NCBI GenBank assembly: GCA_026705465.1
Contig: JAPPAP010000004.1
Span: forward strand, 180,612 to 244,611
Length of the DNA stretch: 64,000 bases
Direction of reading: 5' to 3'
DNA from: a bacterium
Lineage (GTDB): Bacteria; Actinomycetota; Acidimicrobiia; Acidimicrobiales; Bin134
Shown here: positions 8,945 through 17,485 of the stretch, piece by piece
How positions within the stretch are numbered: the first letter of the stretch is position 1
Layout of the letters: every line of letters starts with the position of its first letter
Notes under the pieces: generated by a model
Database searches by the model: none
Told to the model about the DNA's origin: nothing
Seen by the model: the letters and a program-made list of their open reading frames with translations, nothing else
Made by a program: the position numbers and the translations under genes

Positions 8945-10123
8945 TCAAACTTGAATCAGCAGGGCGTCTCCTTGGCCCCCGCCGCCGCACAGAGCGGCCG
9001 CTCCCAGACCTCCACCCCGGCGGCGAAGCTCGTGCAACAGCGTGAGAACGATGCGGTTTCCGCTAGCTCCGATGGGGTGACCCAGAGCGATTGCCCCGCC
9101 ATTCACGTTCACCACGTTGTCGGAGACCCCCAGATCGGCCATCGATGCCAGTGCTACCGCGGCGAACGCCTCATTGATCTCGAAGAGATCCACGTCGTTC
9201 AGGCTCCGGTCGGCCGACTTGAGCGCTTGGAAGATGGCCCGCGACGGCTGGGTGAGCAGCGAGGGATCAGGCCCAGCCACCTGGCCGTAGCCCACATAGG
9301 TGCCCAACGGCTCTACTCCGAGTCGCTCGGCCCGCTCCCGGCTGGTTACCACCAAGGCGCTGGCCCCGTCGGAGATCTGCGAGGCGTTGCCCGCGGTGAT
9401 GTTGCCCGACTCGGCAAATGCCGGCCGCAGCCGGCCCAGCGACTCGGCGGTAGCATCCGGTCGCACGCCCTCGTCTGCCGCCAAAATCACCGGATCGCCC
9501 CGGCGCTGGGGCACTTCCACTGGCACCATTTCGTCGTCGAACAGCCCGGAGGCGGCTGCGGCTACGGCCCGCTCATGCGACTGTGCCGAAAAGGCATCCT
9601 GAGGTTCGCGGGGCAACCCGCTCGACGCCGCGTACTTCTCCGTGCCCGTCCCCATGGCGCAGCGGTCGAAAGCGCAGAACAGCCCGTCGTACATCATGGA
9701 GTCCACCAGATCTCCGTCGCCCAGCCGGTACCCCTCCCGAGCTTTGGTCAACAGATAGGGCGCCTTGGTCATCGACTCCATACCCCCGGCTACCACGATC
9801 TCGGCATCGCCAGCGGTGATCATCTGGTGGGCCAAATAGACGGTGTTGATACCTGACAGGCACACCTTGTTCACCGTGGTGGCCGGCACCGTCATCGGTA
9901 TGCCCGCCCCCACCGCTGCTTGGCGAGCCGTGGCCTGGCCTTCCCCGGCCAGCAGCACCTGGCCCATGAACACGTAGTCCACCTGTTCGGGGGCCACCCC
10001 CGCTCGCTCCAGCGCGGCCCGGATGGCCAGCGCGCCCAACTCGGTTCCCTGAAACGACGTCAACCCGCCCGACATCTTTCCGATGGGCGTGCGGGCCCCG
10101 GCCAGAATCACCGTCTCGCTCAT
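8945..10123 (-). CDS. Acetyl-CoA acetyltransferase (thiolase)
   Basis: A type II thiolase of 392 residues, joining or splitting acetyl units of acyl-CoAs. Catalytic residues are Cys88 (NKVCLSGIN), His349 (ALGHPIGASG) and Cys379 (ALCGGGGQGDA). The start is ATG 10123 (MSETVILAGARTPIGK), preceded by AAGGGGAAG, a good ribosome-binding site; a longer reading frame upstream to 10462 overlaps the divergent exonuclease gene and is not family sequence. Biosynthetic versus degradative use cannot be decided. Confidence 0.95.
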   Translation of the reverse strand: MSETVILAGARTPIGKMSGGLTSFQGTELGALAIRAALERAGVAPEQVDYVFMGQVLLAGEGQATARQAAVGAGIPMTVPATTVNKVCLSGINTVYLAHQMITAGDAEIVVAGGMESMTKAPYLLTKAREGYRLGDGDLVDSMMYDGLFCAFDRCAMGTGTEKYAASSGLPREPQDAFSAQSHERAVAAAASGLFDDEMVPVEVPQRRGDPVILAADEGVRPDATAESLGRLRPAFAESGNITAGNASQISDGASALVVTSRERAERLGVEPLGTYVGYGQVAGPDPSLLTQPSRAIFQALKSADRSLNDVDLFEINEAFAAVALASMADLGVSDNVVNVNGGAIALGHPIGASGNRIVLTLLHELRRRGGGLGAAALCGGGGQGDALLIQV

Positions 10124-10173
10124 TGCTTCCCCTTGTTGATTCGCCACAGTTCCCCACAGGATACGGTCAGGAT

Positions 10174-11049
10174 GTGCGGGTCCACCTGGTCGATGGGACA
10201 TATGAGCTGTTTCGGTATCACTTCTCCCCTGGCAACCGCGACCCCGAGTTCGGCGCGGCCCGAGGAGTGGTCCACAGCATGCTCCAACTGCTTGACGACG
10301 GGGCCACCCACGTGGGAATAGCCACCGACCAGGTGATCGAGTCGTTCCGCAACGAGCTGTGGCCCGGCTACAAGACCGGCGAGGGAGTGCCGCCGGAACT
10401 GATGGGCCAATTCCCCTTGGTTGAAGAGGCGTTGGCCGCAGCCGGTTTCTGTGTATGGCCAATGGGGTACCACGAGGCTGACGACGCCCTCGGCGCTGCC
10501 GCCAAGAAGGCCGCTCTCGACCCCGAAGTGGAGCAGGTGTTGATCTGCACGCCCGACAAAGACCTGGCCCAGTGCGTAACCGAAGACGGTCGCATCGTGC
10601 AGTACGACCGCCGCCAGCAGAAGCTCATCGACCACGACGGGGTGGTGGATAAATTCGGGGTGGCCCCCGAATCCATTCCCGACTACCTGGCCCTGGTGGG
10701 CGACACCGCCGACGGCTTCCCCGGCCTGCCGGGCTGGGGGGCCCGCTCCACTGCCACGGTGCTATCTCACTACCGCCATTTGGAGAACATCCCAGACGCC
10801 GTAGGCCAGTGGGAGGTCAGCATTCGGGGCTCGGCCAAGCTAGCCACCACCCTGGCTGAGAACCGGGAGCTGGCCTTGTTGTTTCGCCGTATTGCCACCA
10901 TCGACGACGCCGCTCCGACCTTTGACCAACTCGAAGACCTGGCCTGGGCTGGCCCTACCCCCGAATTCCCCGAGATAATCGGGAGACTGGGAGGCGACCA
11001 CCTCATCGAGCGAGCAGAGAAGCTGACAGCCCGGATTGGACACGGCTGA
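10174..11049 (+). CDS. 5'-3' exonuclease / flap-endonuclease family protein
   Basis: This 291-residue protein resembles the 5'-3' exonuclease domain of DNA polymerase I as a free-standing enzyme. The N-terminus VRVHLVDGTYELFRYHF carries the first metal Asp; HEADDALGA, CTPDKDLAQ and VGDTADGFPGLPGWG carry further acidic residues and the helix-3-turn-helix DNA clamp. I choose GTG 10174 because a TACGGT box ends 6 nt before it (leaderless pattern) and the upstream TTG at 10123 would overlap the divergent thiolase start. The nitronate monooxygenase-like gene follows after 14 nt. Confidence 0.88.
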   Translation: MRVHLVDGTYELFRYHFSPGNRDPEFGAARGVVHSMLQLLDDGATHVGIATDQVIESFRNELWPGYKTGEGVPPELMGQFPLVEEALAAAGFCVWPMGYHEADDALGAAAKKAALDPEVEQVLICTPDKDLAQCVTEDGRIVQYDRRQQKLIDHDGVVDKFGVAPESIPDYLALVGDTADGFPGLPGWGARSTATVLSHYRHLENIPDAVGQWEVSIRGSAKLATTLAENRELALLFRRIATIDDAAPTFDQLEDLAWAGPTPEFPEIIGRLGGDHLIERAEKLTARIGHG

Positions 11050-11063
11050 AAGGAAAACCAGAT

Positions 11064-12200
11064 ATGCGTACTGCGGTCACCGAGATGTTTGACATCGAGT
11101 TTCCGATCCTGGCCTTTACCCATTGCCGCGATGTGGCCGCCGAGGTCAGCCGAGCCGGCGGATTGGGTGTGCTGGGCGTTGTCGGACACACCGAGGACGA
11201 TCTGGAAACCGACCTGGCCTGGATCCGGGAACAGGTCGGCGACCGTCCCTTCGGCGTCGATCTTGTCGTTCCCGCCCGCTACGAGGGTGTCGAACAGGGC
11301 GGACTGGACGTCGAGCAGGCCCACTCGCTCATCCCCGACGAGCACCGGCAATTTCTCGACGATTTGCTTGAGCGCTACGACGTGCCGCCACTGCCATCCG
11401 ACGACGGCGACCCGCGGGACTGGGGTCCTGCCGCCCCGCTGTCGGGCCGCCGCGCCGGTCGCCAGCTCGAGATCGCCTTGGCCTACGAGCCTGCCCTGGT
11501 GGCCAACGCGCTAGGCCCGCCTCCCCCGGAGATGATCGCCCAGGGCCACGCTGCCGGAGCCAAGGTGGCCGCCCTGGCTGGCCGAGCCGCCCACGCCGAG
11601 CGCCATGTGGCCGCGGGCGTCGACCTCATTGTCGCTCAGGGATACGAGGCCGGCGGCCACACCGGGGAGGTGGGATCGATGGTGCTTATCCCCGAGGTGG
11701 TGGATGCGGTGGCACCGGTGCCGGTACTGGGCGCCGGAGGCATCGGCCGAGGACGCCAAATGGCCGCAGCCATGGCACTGGGCGCCCAGGGGGCATGGTG
11801 TGGCTCAGTGTGGCTTACCACCGAGGAGGCTGAAACCCACCCCGCGGTCAAGCAGAAGTTCCTGGCTGCTGGATCGTCTGACACCGAGCGGTCCCGCACT
11901 ATCACGGGCAAGCCAGCCCGGATGTTGCGCTCAGCCTGGACCGAGGAATGGAACCGGTCCGACACCCCCGACCCGCTGCCCATGCCCTTGCAGATCATGC
12001 TGACCGGTGAGCCCCGCCGCCGCATCGACCGGGTGGCCCACCACCCCGGGAGCGGCGCCGAGAAGCTGACCAACTACTTCGTCGGCCAAATCGTGGGCTC
12101 CATGAATCAATCTCTCCCTGCCCGCCAAGTGGTCTACAACCTGGTTGAAGAGTTCATCGAGGCTGTCGAGGGCCTCACCGCTCAACTCGAAGACGGATAA
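11064..12200 (+). CDS. Nitronate monooxygenase / 2-nitropropane dioxygenase-like flavoprotein
   Basis: A 378-residue FMN-dependent TIM-barrel protein. It shows the family N-terminus (MRTAVTEMFDIEFPILAF), VIVAQGYEAGGHTG-type sequence with the conserved GGHTG, and VPVLGAGGIGRGRQMAAAMALGAQGAWCG, the phosphate-binding region. AAAGGA lies before the ATG. Members oxidise alkyl nitronates or reduce quinones or enoyl substrates; the true substrate is unknown. The 3' end overlaps the convergent LOG gene by 19 nt. Confidence 0.88.
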   Translation: MRTAVTEMFDIEFPILAFTHCRDVAAEVSRAGGLGVLGVVGHTEDDLETDLAWIREQVGDRPFGVDLVVPARYEGVEQGGLDVEQAHSLIPDEHRQFLDDLLERYDVPPLPSDDGDPRDWGPAAPLSGRRAGRQLEIALAYEPALVANALGPPPPEMIAQGHAAGAKVAALAGRAAHAERHVAAGVDLIVAQGYEAGGHTGEVGSMVLIPEVVDAVAPVPVLGAGGIGRGRQMAAAMALGAQGAWCGSVWLTTEEAETHPAVKQKFLAAGSSDTERSRTITGKPARMLRSAWTEEWNRSDTPDPLPMPLQIMLTGEPRRRIDRVAHHPGSGAEKLTNYFVGQIVGSMNQSLPARQVVYNLVEEFIEAVEGLTAQLEDG

Positions 12201-12757
12201 AGCAGCTCCAAAGCCCTATCAATCGAAGCCGCCCGCCGAATGATCCCCGCCTTCTCCTGTTTCACAAACCCAAGCTCAATAATCTGATCAAAGAATCCAA
12301 CTAACGGCTTCCAAAACCCGTCTTCGTCCAGCAAAACCACCGGCTTGAACCGACCACCCTCGTGAAGCCCCAGTTGTGTCCATGTGGCGGCCTCGAACAG
12401 CTCCTCCATCGTCCCCAATCCGCCGGGCAGCGCACAGAACCCGTCGGACAGCGAGTACATGAGCTGCTTGCGCTCGTGCATGTCGTTCACTAGGTGGAGC
12501 TCGGTCAGCCCCTGATGGGCTACTTCGATCTCGTCCAGGAAATTCGGAATTACCCCGATCACTTCGCCGCCCTCGGCCATGGCCGCGTCGGCGATAACCC
12601 CCATCAGTCCAATCCGGCCGCCGCCGAACACAACTCCAATCCCCTCGGCGGCCAGCCGTCGGCCCAATTCAGCTGCGAGCGCAGCGTGATTCGGCTCGGT
12701 GCCCAGCGACGAGCTGCAAAAAACCGCCACCCGCCGTTGCCCTTCTTCCAAAGTCAC
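12182..12757 (-). CDS. LOG family protein (TIGR00730 Rossmann-fold nucleotide hydrolase)
   Basis: This 191-residue protein has the LOG-family signature PGGLGTMEE and the phosphate loop VFGGGRIGLMG. Characterised relatives remove ribose 5-phosphate from cytokinin or other nucleoside monophosphates. I place the start at GTG 12757 (VTLEEGQRRVAVFCSSS) rather than the longer 12784 start, because a TAGCCT box ends 7 nt upstream, the leaderless pattern seen for many genes here, and the residues lost are not conserved. Confidence 0.88.
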   Translation of the reverse strand: MTLEEGQRRVAVFCSSSLGTEPNHAALAAELGRRLAAEGIGVVFGGGRIGLMGVIADAAMAEGGEVIGVIPNFLDEIEVAHQGLTELHLVNDMHERKQLMYSLSDGFCALPGGLGTMEELFEAATWTQLGLHEGGRFKPVVLLDEDGFWKPLVGFFDQIIELGFVKQEKAGIIRRAASIDRALELLYPSSS

Positions 12758-12868
12758 GAGAGTGAGGCTACCCACCCCCCTCAAATAAACGGGGACAAAT
12801 TGATGCTAGTGGCAACGCCCAGGTCAGAGGCCAGATGAAGTGTCACACCCCCGTGAGATCATGACGAT

Positions 12869-13288
12869 ATGACGGAGACGAAAAAGACATCGAGCAAGCC
12901 CTATCGCCAAGACATGACGCTAGTCGAGCCTTTCGCCGGACCAATCGTGGTCGACGAGACTTGCGCTGTTGGTCGAACCAAGAGCAGAAACACCGGAGTC
13001 CGTCGTCAGCGCTCCTCAGGCTGTGGCTCGGTGGACAAGACCGCCATGGTCAGCGTGAAAGACGGGGTCAGCGACCGTGTGGCCACTACCTTGGTAATCA
13101 ACGCCGATATGGCGACTCTTCAAAGTTTCGCCACGGACCACGCGGAAATGGACGCGATGATCTACGCCAACGATCACAAGGCATGTCGAGGACTGCCTCG
13201 TCACGCCACCGTCTGCCACTCAGTATCCGAGGTCGACAAAAGCATGATTGGCCAGCGGTTCCAGCCCTCCAAGTTGGCTGCACCATGA
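12869..13288 (+). pseudogene. Decayed IS1595-family (ISXO2-like) transposase fragment
   Basis: The 139-residue frame keeps the core of an ISXO2-like transposase: FAGPIVVDET (first catalytic Asp), a basic loop, GCGSVDKTAMVSVKDGVSDRV, then TLQSFATDHAEMDAMIYAND, corresponding to the family's xxTLxxFVxxHxxxxxxxYTD region with the second acidic residue displaced. The N-terminal zinc ribbon is missing, and the frame ends before the HTNxIEsfW region that holds the third catalytic residue. No terminal inverted repeats were recognised. The stop overlaps the methyltransferase start (ATGA). It is most likely a remnant that marks an insertion hot spot. Confidence 0.72.
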
Positions 13289-14184
13289 GGCTGGCGTCCT
13301 TCTTTGCCGGAATTGGCGGTTTCGATCTGGGATTTGAGCAGGCTGGCTGCTCGGTCGTGTTCCAATGCGAAATTGATCCCCATTGCCAGATGGTGCTGCG
13401 CCGCCACTGGCCCGACGTGCCTCTGCACGACGACATCACCACGCTGCAACCCGAAGGGATACCCGATGCCGACATATGGAGCGCAGGCTGGCCTTGCCAA
13501 GATGTCAGCTCAGCCAATGCTCAACGAACAGGAATCAACGGAGAGCGAAGCGGACTGTTCTTCACTCTCATGGACTTGGCTGACCAAGTTCGCCCACAGT
13601 GGCTCCTTCTCGAAAATGTGCCGGGCCTCCTATCTGCCGATAAAGGCTCCGCTTTTGAAGCGGTTATCGACAGGCTTGAAGCGAGCGGGTATCTGGGGGG
13701 TTGGGCGACGTGCAACACTCTCGACTTCGGCCTGCCCCAAGACCGAAAACGAGTTGTCATTGTCGCAAGTCTTGGAACCGACGGTGCCTATCAGGTCATT
13801 GCTGACTGCTGCGAATTGTTCGGGGATCATCCGCAGGGAGGTGAAGAACAATCGAGAGGTCCCTCCACCGCTGCTGGCAGCGCTGGAGGAAACGATCCGA
13901 TTGTGGTGCAACGTAGGGGAGGCTTCGGGTACACCCGAGGATCGAGTGTTTGCCCCACGCTACGTGCCCAAACCGGACGACATCAGGGAGGCCATTCAGA
14001 CCGACCGATACTTTGTGGCACGCAATTTGACGTGGAGAGAATGGGAGCGGCTGATGGGCTTTCCGGACGATTGGACGGTCGTAGAGGGCGACTGATAGGC
14101 AACGCTGTAGCTGTGCCTGTTGCACAGTGGTTTGCCGAGAAGATCAGCGCCATACACCATGCCTCCCAGTCATGTAACGCCTAG
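13285..14184 (+). CDS. DNA (cytosine-5) methyltransferase with two apparent frameshifts
   Basis: In one frame it encodes motif I (FAGIGGFDLGFEQAG), motif IV (GWPCQDVSSANAQRTGINGERSG, catalytic Cys), motif VI (LLLENVPGLL), motif VIII (LPQDRKRVVIVAS) and motif X (RLIGNAVAVPVAQW). Motif IX is missing from this frame; instead the +1 frame between about 14016 and 14095 reads RNLTWREWERLMGFPDDW, an excellent motif IX. Two compensating indels (near the TTT at 14012-14014 and near 14090) would explain this. As read, 25 residues are scrambled and the enzyme may be inactive. It forms a restriction-modification-like pair with the overlapping HNH gene. Confidence 0.8.
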   Translation: MRLASFFAGIGGFDLGFEQAGCSVVFQCEIDPHCQMVLRRHWPDVPLHDDITTLQPEGIPDADIWSAGWPCQDVSSANAQRTGINGERSGLFFTLMDLADQVRPQWLLLENVPGLLSADKGSAFEAVIDRLEASGYLGGWATCNTLDFGLPQDRKRVVIVASLGTDGAYQVIADCCELFGDHPQGGEEQSRGPSTAAGSAGGNDPIVVQRRGGFGYTRGSSVCPTLRAQTGRHQGGHSDRPILCGTQFDVERMGAADGLSGRLDGRRGRLIGNAVAVPVAQWFAEKISAIHHASQSCNA

Positions 14185-14905
14185 TCCGCATCCTCTCACG
14201 ACATCACAGCGCGACAAAGAAATCGACACAATCGTTCAAGGCTTCGTCACTAAGAGTCAGGCCAACCGCGACATTTATCGCGCGATCTTGGAGTGTGTGT
14301 TGCCGCTTGGGGCGGGGGTTCCAGGACCGATTGTGGCTCGCGACGAATTGCGTCAAGCTGTCGAGAAGATCAAGCCAGGTTATAGAGATCCGTTTCGCCG
14401 TGTGCGAGAGCTTCAGGGTGAAGAGGGCTTGTCCGGACTAGTCAAAGACGGCAACAAGTACCAGTTGAAGTACACCGACATAGACGCGAAACGGGAACCG
14501 AGAAGAGCAGTGTCGCAACAAACGGTCCAGAAGTTGGTGCATAACCAGGGCGAACGGTGCACGGTATGCAGCAAAGAAATCAGTGCCGAAGACACCAGGA
14601 TCGATGTGGATCACCGCGTTCCCCGTCTTCGCGGCGGTACCACCCACGAAACCAACCTGCAAGTGCTATGCAGGGAATGCAACATCGCCAAGTCCACTCA
14701 GTGCAATGGCTGCGACTTGATCTGCCGAACCTGTGGATGGGCACACCCTGAGAAACATCGACTGCTCAAGCTCGAACCCGAGTTGGTACTGCAGGTCAAT
14801 AGGGAGGCCAGCAGATCCAAGAAGGAAACCCCCGATCAACTGGCAAACCGCCTCCTGAGCGAGTCTCTCGACCAACTACGGAGGAGTCTCCAGGACCAAG
14901 AGTGA
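14159..14905 (+). CDS. HNH endonuclease, probable restriction enzyme of an R-M pair
   Basis: A 248-residue protein with a C-terminal HNH domain: zinc pair CTVC, then IDVDHRVPRLRGGTTHETNLQVLCRECNIAKST with the His, Asn and Asn of the nuclease core and a second zinc pair CREC. A further CxxC cluster (CNGCDLICRTC) follows. The N-terminal half (about 15-115) is not recognised and may read DNA sequence. It overlaps the methyltransferase by 26 nt, which supports a type II restriction-modification role. Start is ATG 14159 (MPPSHVTPSP); in-frame starts further upstream lie deeper in the methyltransferase. Confidence 0.78.
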   Translation: MPPSHVTPSPHPLTTSQRDKEIDTIVQGFVTKSQANRDIYRAILECVLPLGAGVPGPIVARDELRQAVEKIKPGYRDPFRRVRELQGEEGLSGLVKDGNKYQLKYTDIDAKREPRRAVSQQTVQKLVHNQGERCTVCSKEISAEDTRIDVDHRVPRLRGGTTHETNLQVLCRECNIAKSTQCNGCDLICRTCGWAHPEKHRLLKLEPELVLQVNREASRSKKETPDQLANRLLSESLDQLRRSLQDQE

Positions 14906-15010
14906 GCGGTCTGAGCGGCTCCAGCAGCAAATGATGCCGGAGCCAAACTCGGATACGCCCGAGTGCGTCTCCTGAGCCATCGTCACCAGCGCCCTTTTTT
15001 GGATAGGGGG
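14906..15010. other. Spacer with two small inverted repeats
   Basis: Between the convergent HNH and MOSC genes lie GGCTCC (14917-14922) / GGAGCC (14939-14944) and ACTCGG (14947-14952) / CCGAGT (14959-14964). A run of six T follows at about 14995-15000, though not directly after a strong hairpin. A terminator role is possible but unproven. Confidence 0.35.
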
Positions 15011-15577
15011 TTAGTTGAGGCGGGTGACGGTGTCGCCGGTGTGGATGGTGCCGGGTTGGATGACGCGGGCGTTGATGCCCCGGAGATTGAGGGCTCGGCC
15101 GGCGGGGGAGTTGACGAAGCGGAGGGCGTCAAGGCCGAATCGGGCGGAGAACTTGCCGCAGCCGGTATGAGGTTCGGCGGTCACCTCGATGACGGCTTCG
15201 CCCATGGCAAGTTGGGTGCCAGCAGGAAGGGTTTCCAAGCTGATGTCCAGATCGACGTAAAGCTGATCACCAGCTAGGGCCCACCGTTCGATGGGTCCGG
15301 CTATCGCAGCAGCCGTGCGAGCGTTCATGATGTTGATCTGGGCATCAATCAGCGGCCCGCCGTCGGGTGTCTTGCTCGAGCCCCGCTGGTTCCAGGTGTC
15401 CCCGACCAGGCCCTCCTCCAAGCTGAGTTGGCCGGTCTCCAGCACCTCCCTCTCGTCCACCGCAGGGCGGCGAACGATCAACTCGAGGGTGCCGTGGTCG
15501 ACAGGTGCTTGGCGGATGTGATCGAGGGCGGCTTCCAGTTCCTCGGGCGTGCGGTGTCGGGCCGAGTCTGCTGTCAT
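15011..15577 (-). CDS. MOSC domain-containing protein
   Basis: A 188-residue protein with a MOSC (molybdenum cofactor sulfurase C-terminal) beta-barrel. The family Cys is seen in EPHTGCGKFSARFG, and LVGDTWNQRG fits the early MOSC region. MOSC proteins handle sulfur or metal-sulfur transfer, often in molybdenum cofactor use, but free-standing ones are mostly uncharacterised. The ATG at 15577 overlaps the stop of the carboxylase epsilon-like gene, so it is the last gene of that leftward operon. Confidence 0.85.
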   Translation of the reverse strand: MTADSARHRTPEELEAALDHIRQAPVDHGTLELIVRRPAVDEREVLETGQLSLEEGLVGDTWNQRGSSKTPDGGPLIDAQINIMNARTAAAIAGPIERWALAGDQLYVDLDISLETLPAGTQLAMGEAVIEVTAEPHTGCGKFSARFGLDALRFVNSPAGRALNLRGINARVIQPGTIHTGDTVTRLN

Positions 15578-15768
15578 CGCCTTAGGGATTGGCGTTGGCG
15601 GCGGGTCTTAGCGGGCTCAGTCCACCAGCGGCCGCTGAACCGCCAGCGAGAGGCAGAGGGAGCAGAGGCCTCATCGATAACTGGCCGAGGCCAGAGGGCC
15701 TCGTAGGCGGCCAATATGGCAGCTACCTCGGCATCGGTGGGCTGCGGGGAGATGGCGACGATGCTCAT
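15574..15768 (-). CDS. Acyl-CoA carboxylase epsilon-type small subunit
   Basis: A 64-residue protein whose N-terminal half (PTDAEVAAILAAYEALWP) is a short helix and whose C-terminal half is basic and aromatic (SRWRFSGRWWTEPAKTRRQR). This matches the small epsilon subunits that stabilise actinobacterial acyl-CoA carboxylases and are encoded just after the beta subunit. It lies 58 nt downstream of the carboxyltransferase gene, which strengthens the call. The sequence similarity itself is modest. Confidence 0.65.
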   Translation of the reverse strand: MSIVAISPQPTDAEVAAILAAYEALWPRPVIDEASAPSASRWRFSGRWWTEPAKTRRQRQSLRR

Positions 15769-15826
15769 TGCGCTGTTCTAACTGGTCCTATCTGCCCAGC
15801 CGGAATGATTTTCCCGAAGATCAGAA

Positions 15827-17383
15827 TCAAAGGGGGATGATTCCGTGCTTGCGGGGGAGCAGCTCTTCTCGTTTGGAACGCAGCATCTCGAAACCGGAGA
15901 TCACCAGACGCCTAGTGTCGGCGGGGTCGATCACGTCATCGATGTAGCCCCGCTCGGCGGCGATGTAGGGGTTGGCGTAGCGCTCGGTGTAGTCGTCCAC
16001 CAGTTCGGCCCTACGGGCGACTGGATCGGCGGCCGACTGGAGTTCGCGGCGGTAGATGATCTCCACTGCCCCCTGCGGACCCATCACGGCCAGCTCAGCG
16101 CCCGGCCAGGCGAACGACAGGTCGGAGCCCACCGACTTGGAGTCCATCACCACGTAAGCCCCGCCGTAAGCCTTGCGGGTGATGACCTGGATGCGGGGCA
16201 CGGTGGCCTCGCAATAGGCGTACAACAGCTTGGCCCCGTGACGGATAATGCCGCCGTGTTCCTGGTCGACACCGGGCAAAAAGCCGGGCACGTCCACCAG
16301 GGTCAGCAACGGGATGTTGAAGGCGTCGCAGGTCCGTACAAACCGGGCCGCTTTGGACGATGATTCGATGTCCAGCACTCCGGCCAGCACCATCGGCTGA
16401 TTGCCCACCACGCCTACGGTGTAACCGTCGAGTCGGGCGAAGCCGCACACGATCGACTGGGCCCAGTGGGCGTGGTACTCCATGAACTCTCCGTCGTCCA
16501 CCACTGCCTGGATCACCTGGCGCATGTCGTAGGGGAGGTTGGGGCTGTCAGGCATGATGTCGCGCAGCTCGGGCGTGAGCCTCTCGGGGTCATCGGAGGC
16601 GTCGACCTGCGGAGGCTCCTCCAGGTTGTTGGGCGGAAGGTGGCTGATCAGGTAGCGGACCTCGTCAAGCACCTCCTCCTCGGTCTGACCCACGAACGTG
16701 GCCACACCTGATTTGGTGGAGTGCGAGCGGGCTCCACCCAGGTCCTCCAAGGTGACCTCTTCGCCGGTGACCGTCTTCACCACGTCGGGGCCGGTGATGA
16801 ACATGTGGGATTTCTCGGCCACCATGAAAACGAAATCGGTCATAGCCGGGCTGTACACCGCCCCGCCGGCGCACGGCCCCAGGATCACGCTGATCTGGGG
16901 GATGACGCCGGAAGACTTGACATTTCGGTGGAAGATGCCGCCGTAGGAGTCGAGCGACACCACCCCCTCTTGAATGCGGGCACCAGCGCCGTCGTTGAGG
17001 CCGATCATGGGGGCACCCACCGACAAGGCCAAGTCCATCACCTTGTGGATCTTCTCGGCGAACACTTCTCCCAGCGCACCGCCGAACACGGTGAAGTCTT
17101 GGGCGAACAGGAACACCTTGCGGCCGTCGATGGTGCCCCAGCCGGTGATCACGCCATCGGTGTAGGGCCGCTCTTCGATACCACTGTCCAGCGCCCGATG
17201 GCGGGCCAGCATGTCGAGCTCGTGGAAGGAGCCGTCGTCGAGCAGATACTCGATGCGCTCCCGGGCCAGCATCTTGCCCTTCTCGTGCTGGCGGTCGACC
17301 GCCCGCTGGGGGCCGGCGTGGAGGGCTTCGTGCTTGCGGCGCTCTAGGTCGTTGAGACGATCTTTCATCGAGTGCTCGGCCAT
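15827..17383 (-). CDS. Acyl-CoA carboxylase carboxyltransferase (beta) subunit
   Basis: This 518-residue protein is the biotin-dependent carboxyltransferase of a propionyl/acetyl-CoA carboxylase. It has the two crotonase-like halves: N-terminal GLNDGAGARIQEGVVSLDSYGGIF and C-terminal LVDVPGFLPGVDQEHGGIIRHGAKLLYAY plus KAYGGAYVVMDSKSVGSDLSFAWP. The biotin-carrying alpha subunit is not in this window. With the B12-dependent mutase operon elsewhere in the window it could feed methylmalonyl-CoA metabolism, but the acyl substrate is not proven. The starts MAEHSMKDRL at 17383 and ATG 17368 are both possible. Confidence 0.95.
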   Translation of the reverse strand: MAEHSMKDRLNDLERRKHEALHAGPQRAVDRQHEKGKMLARERIEYLLDDGSFHELDMLARHRALDSGIEERPYTDGVITGWGTIDGRKVFLFAQDFTVFGGALGEVFAEKIHKVMDLALSVGAPMIGLNDGAGARIQEGVVSLDSYGGIFHRNVKSSGVIPQISVILGPCAGGAVYSPAMTDFVFMVAEKSHMFITGPDVVKTVTGEEVTLEDLGGARSHSTKSGVATFVGQTEEEVLDEVRYLISHLPPNNLEEPPQVDASDDPERLTPELRDIMPDSPNLPYDMRQVIQAVVDDGEFMEYHAHWAQSIVCGFARLDGYTVGVVGNQPMVLAGVLDIESSSKAARFVRTCDAFNIPLLTLVDVPGFLPGVDQEHGGIIRHGAKLLYAYCEATVPRIQVITRKAYGGAYVVMDSKSVGSDLSFAWPGAELAVMGPQGAVEIIYRRELQSAADPVARRAELVDDYTERYANPYIAAERGYIDDVIDPADTRRLVISGFEMLRSKREELLPRKHGIIPL

Positions 17384-17485
17384 TGTGGTGACAGGCTACA
17401 TGGGGATGGCTGTTTTCGTGACGTTGGGCTTTCTGTCGCTACCACCCCCTGACAGGACCCGCCAGCCTGCCGGAGGATCACGTTC

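Noticed and set aside
10124..10462. N-terminal extension of the thiolase
   Set aside because: It would overlap the divergent exonuclease and has no thiolase similarity; a ribosome site precedes ATG 10123.
13304..14095. Separate ORF in frame +1 over the methyltransferase gene
   Set aside because: Only its last 30 residues are family-like (motif IX); the rest does not resemble a protein, so I read it as the product of two indels rather than a second gene.
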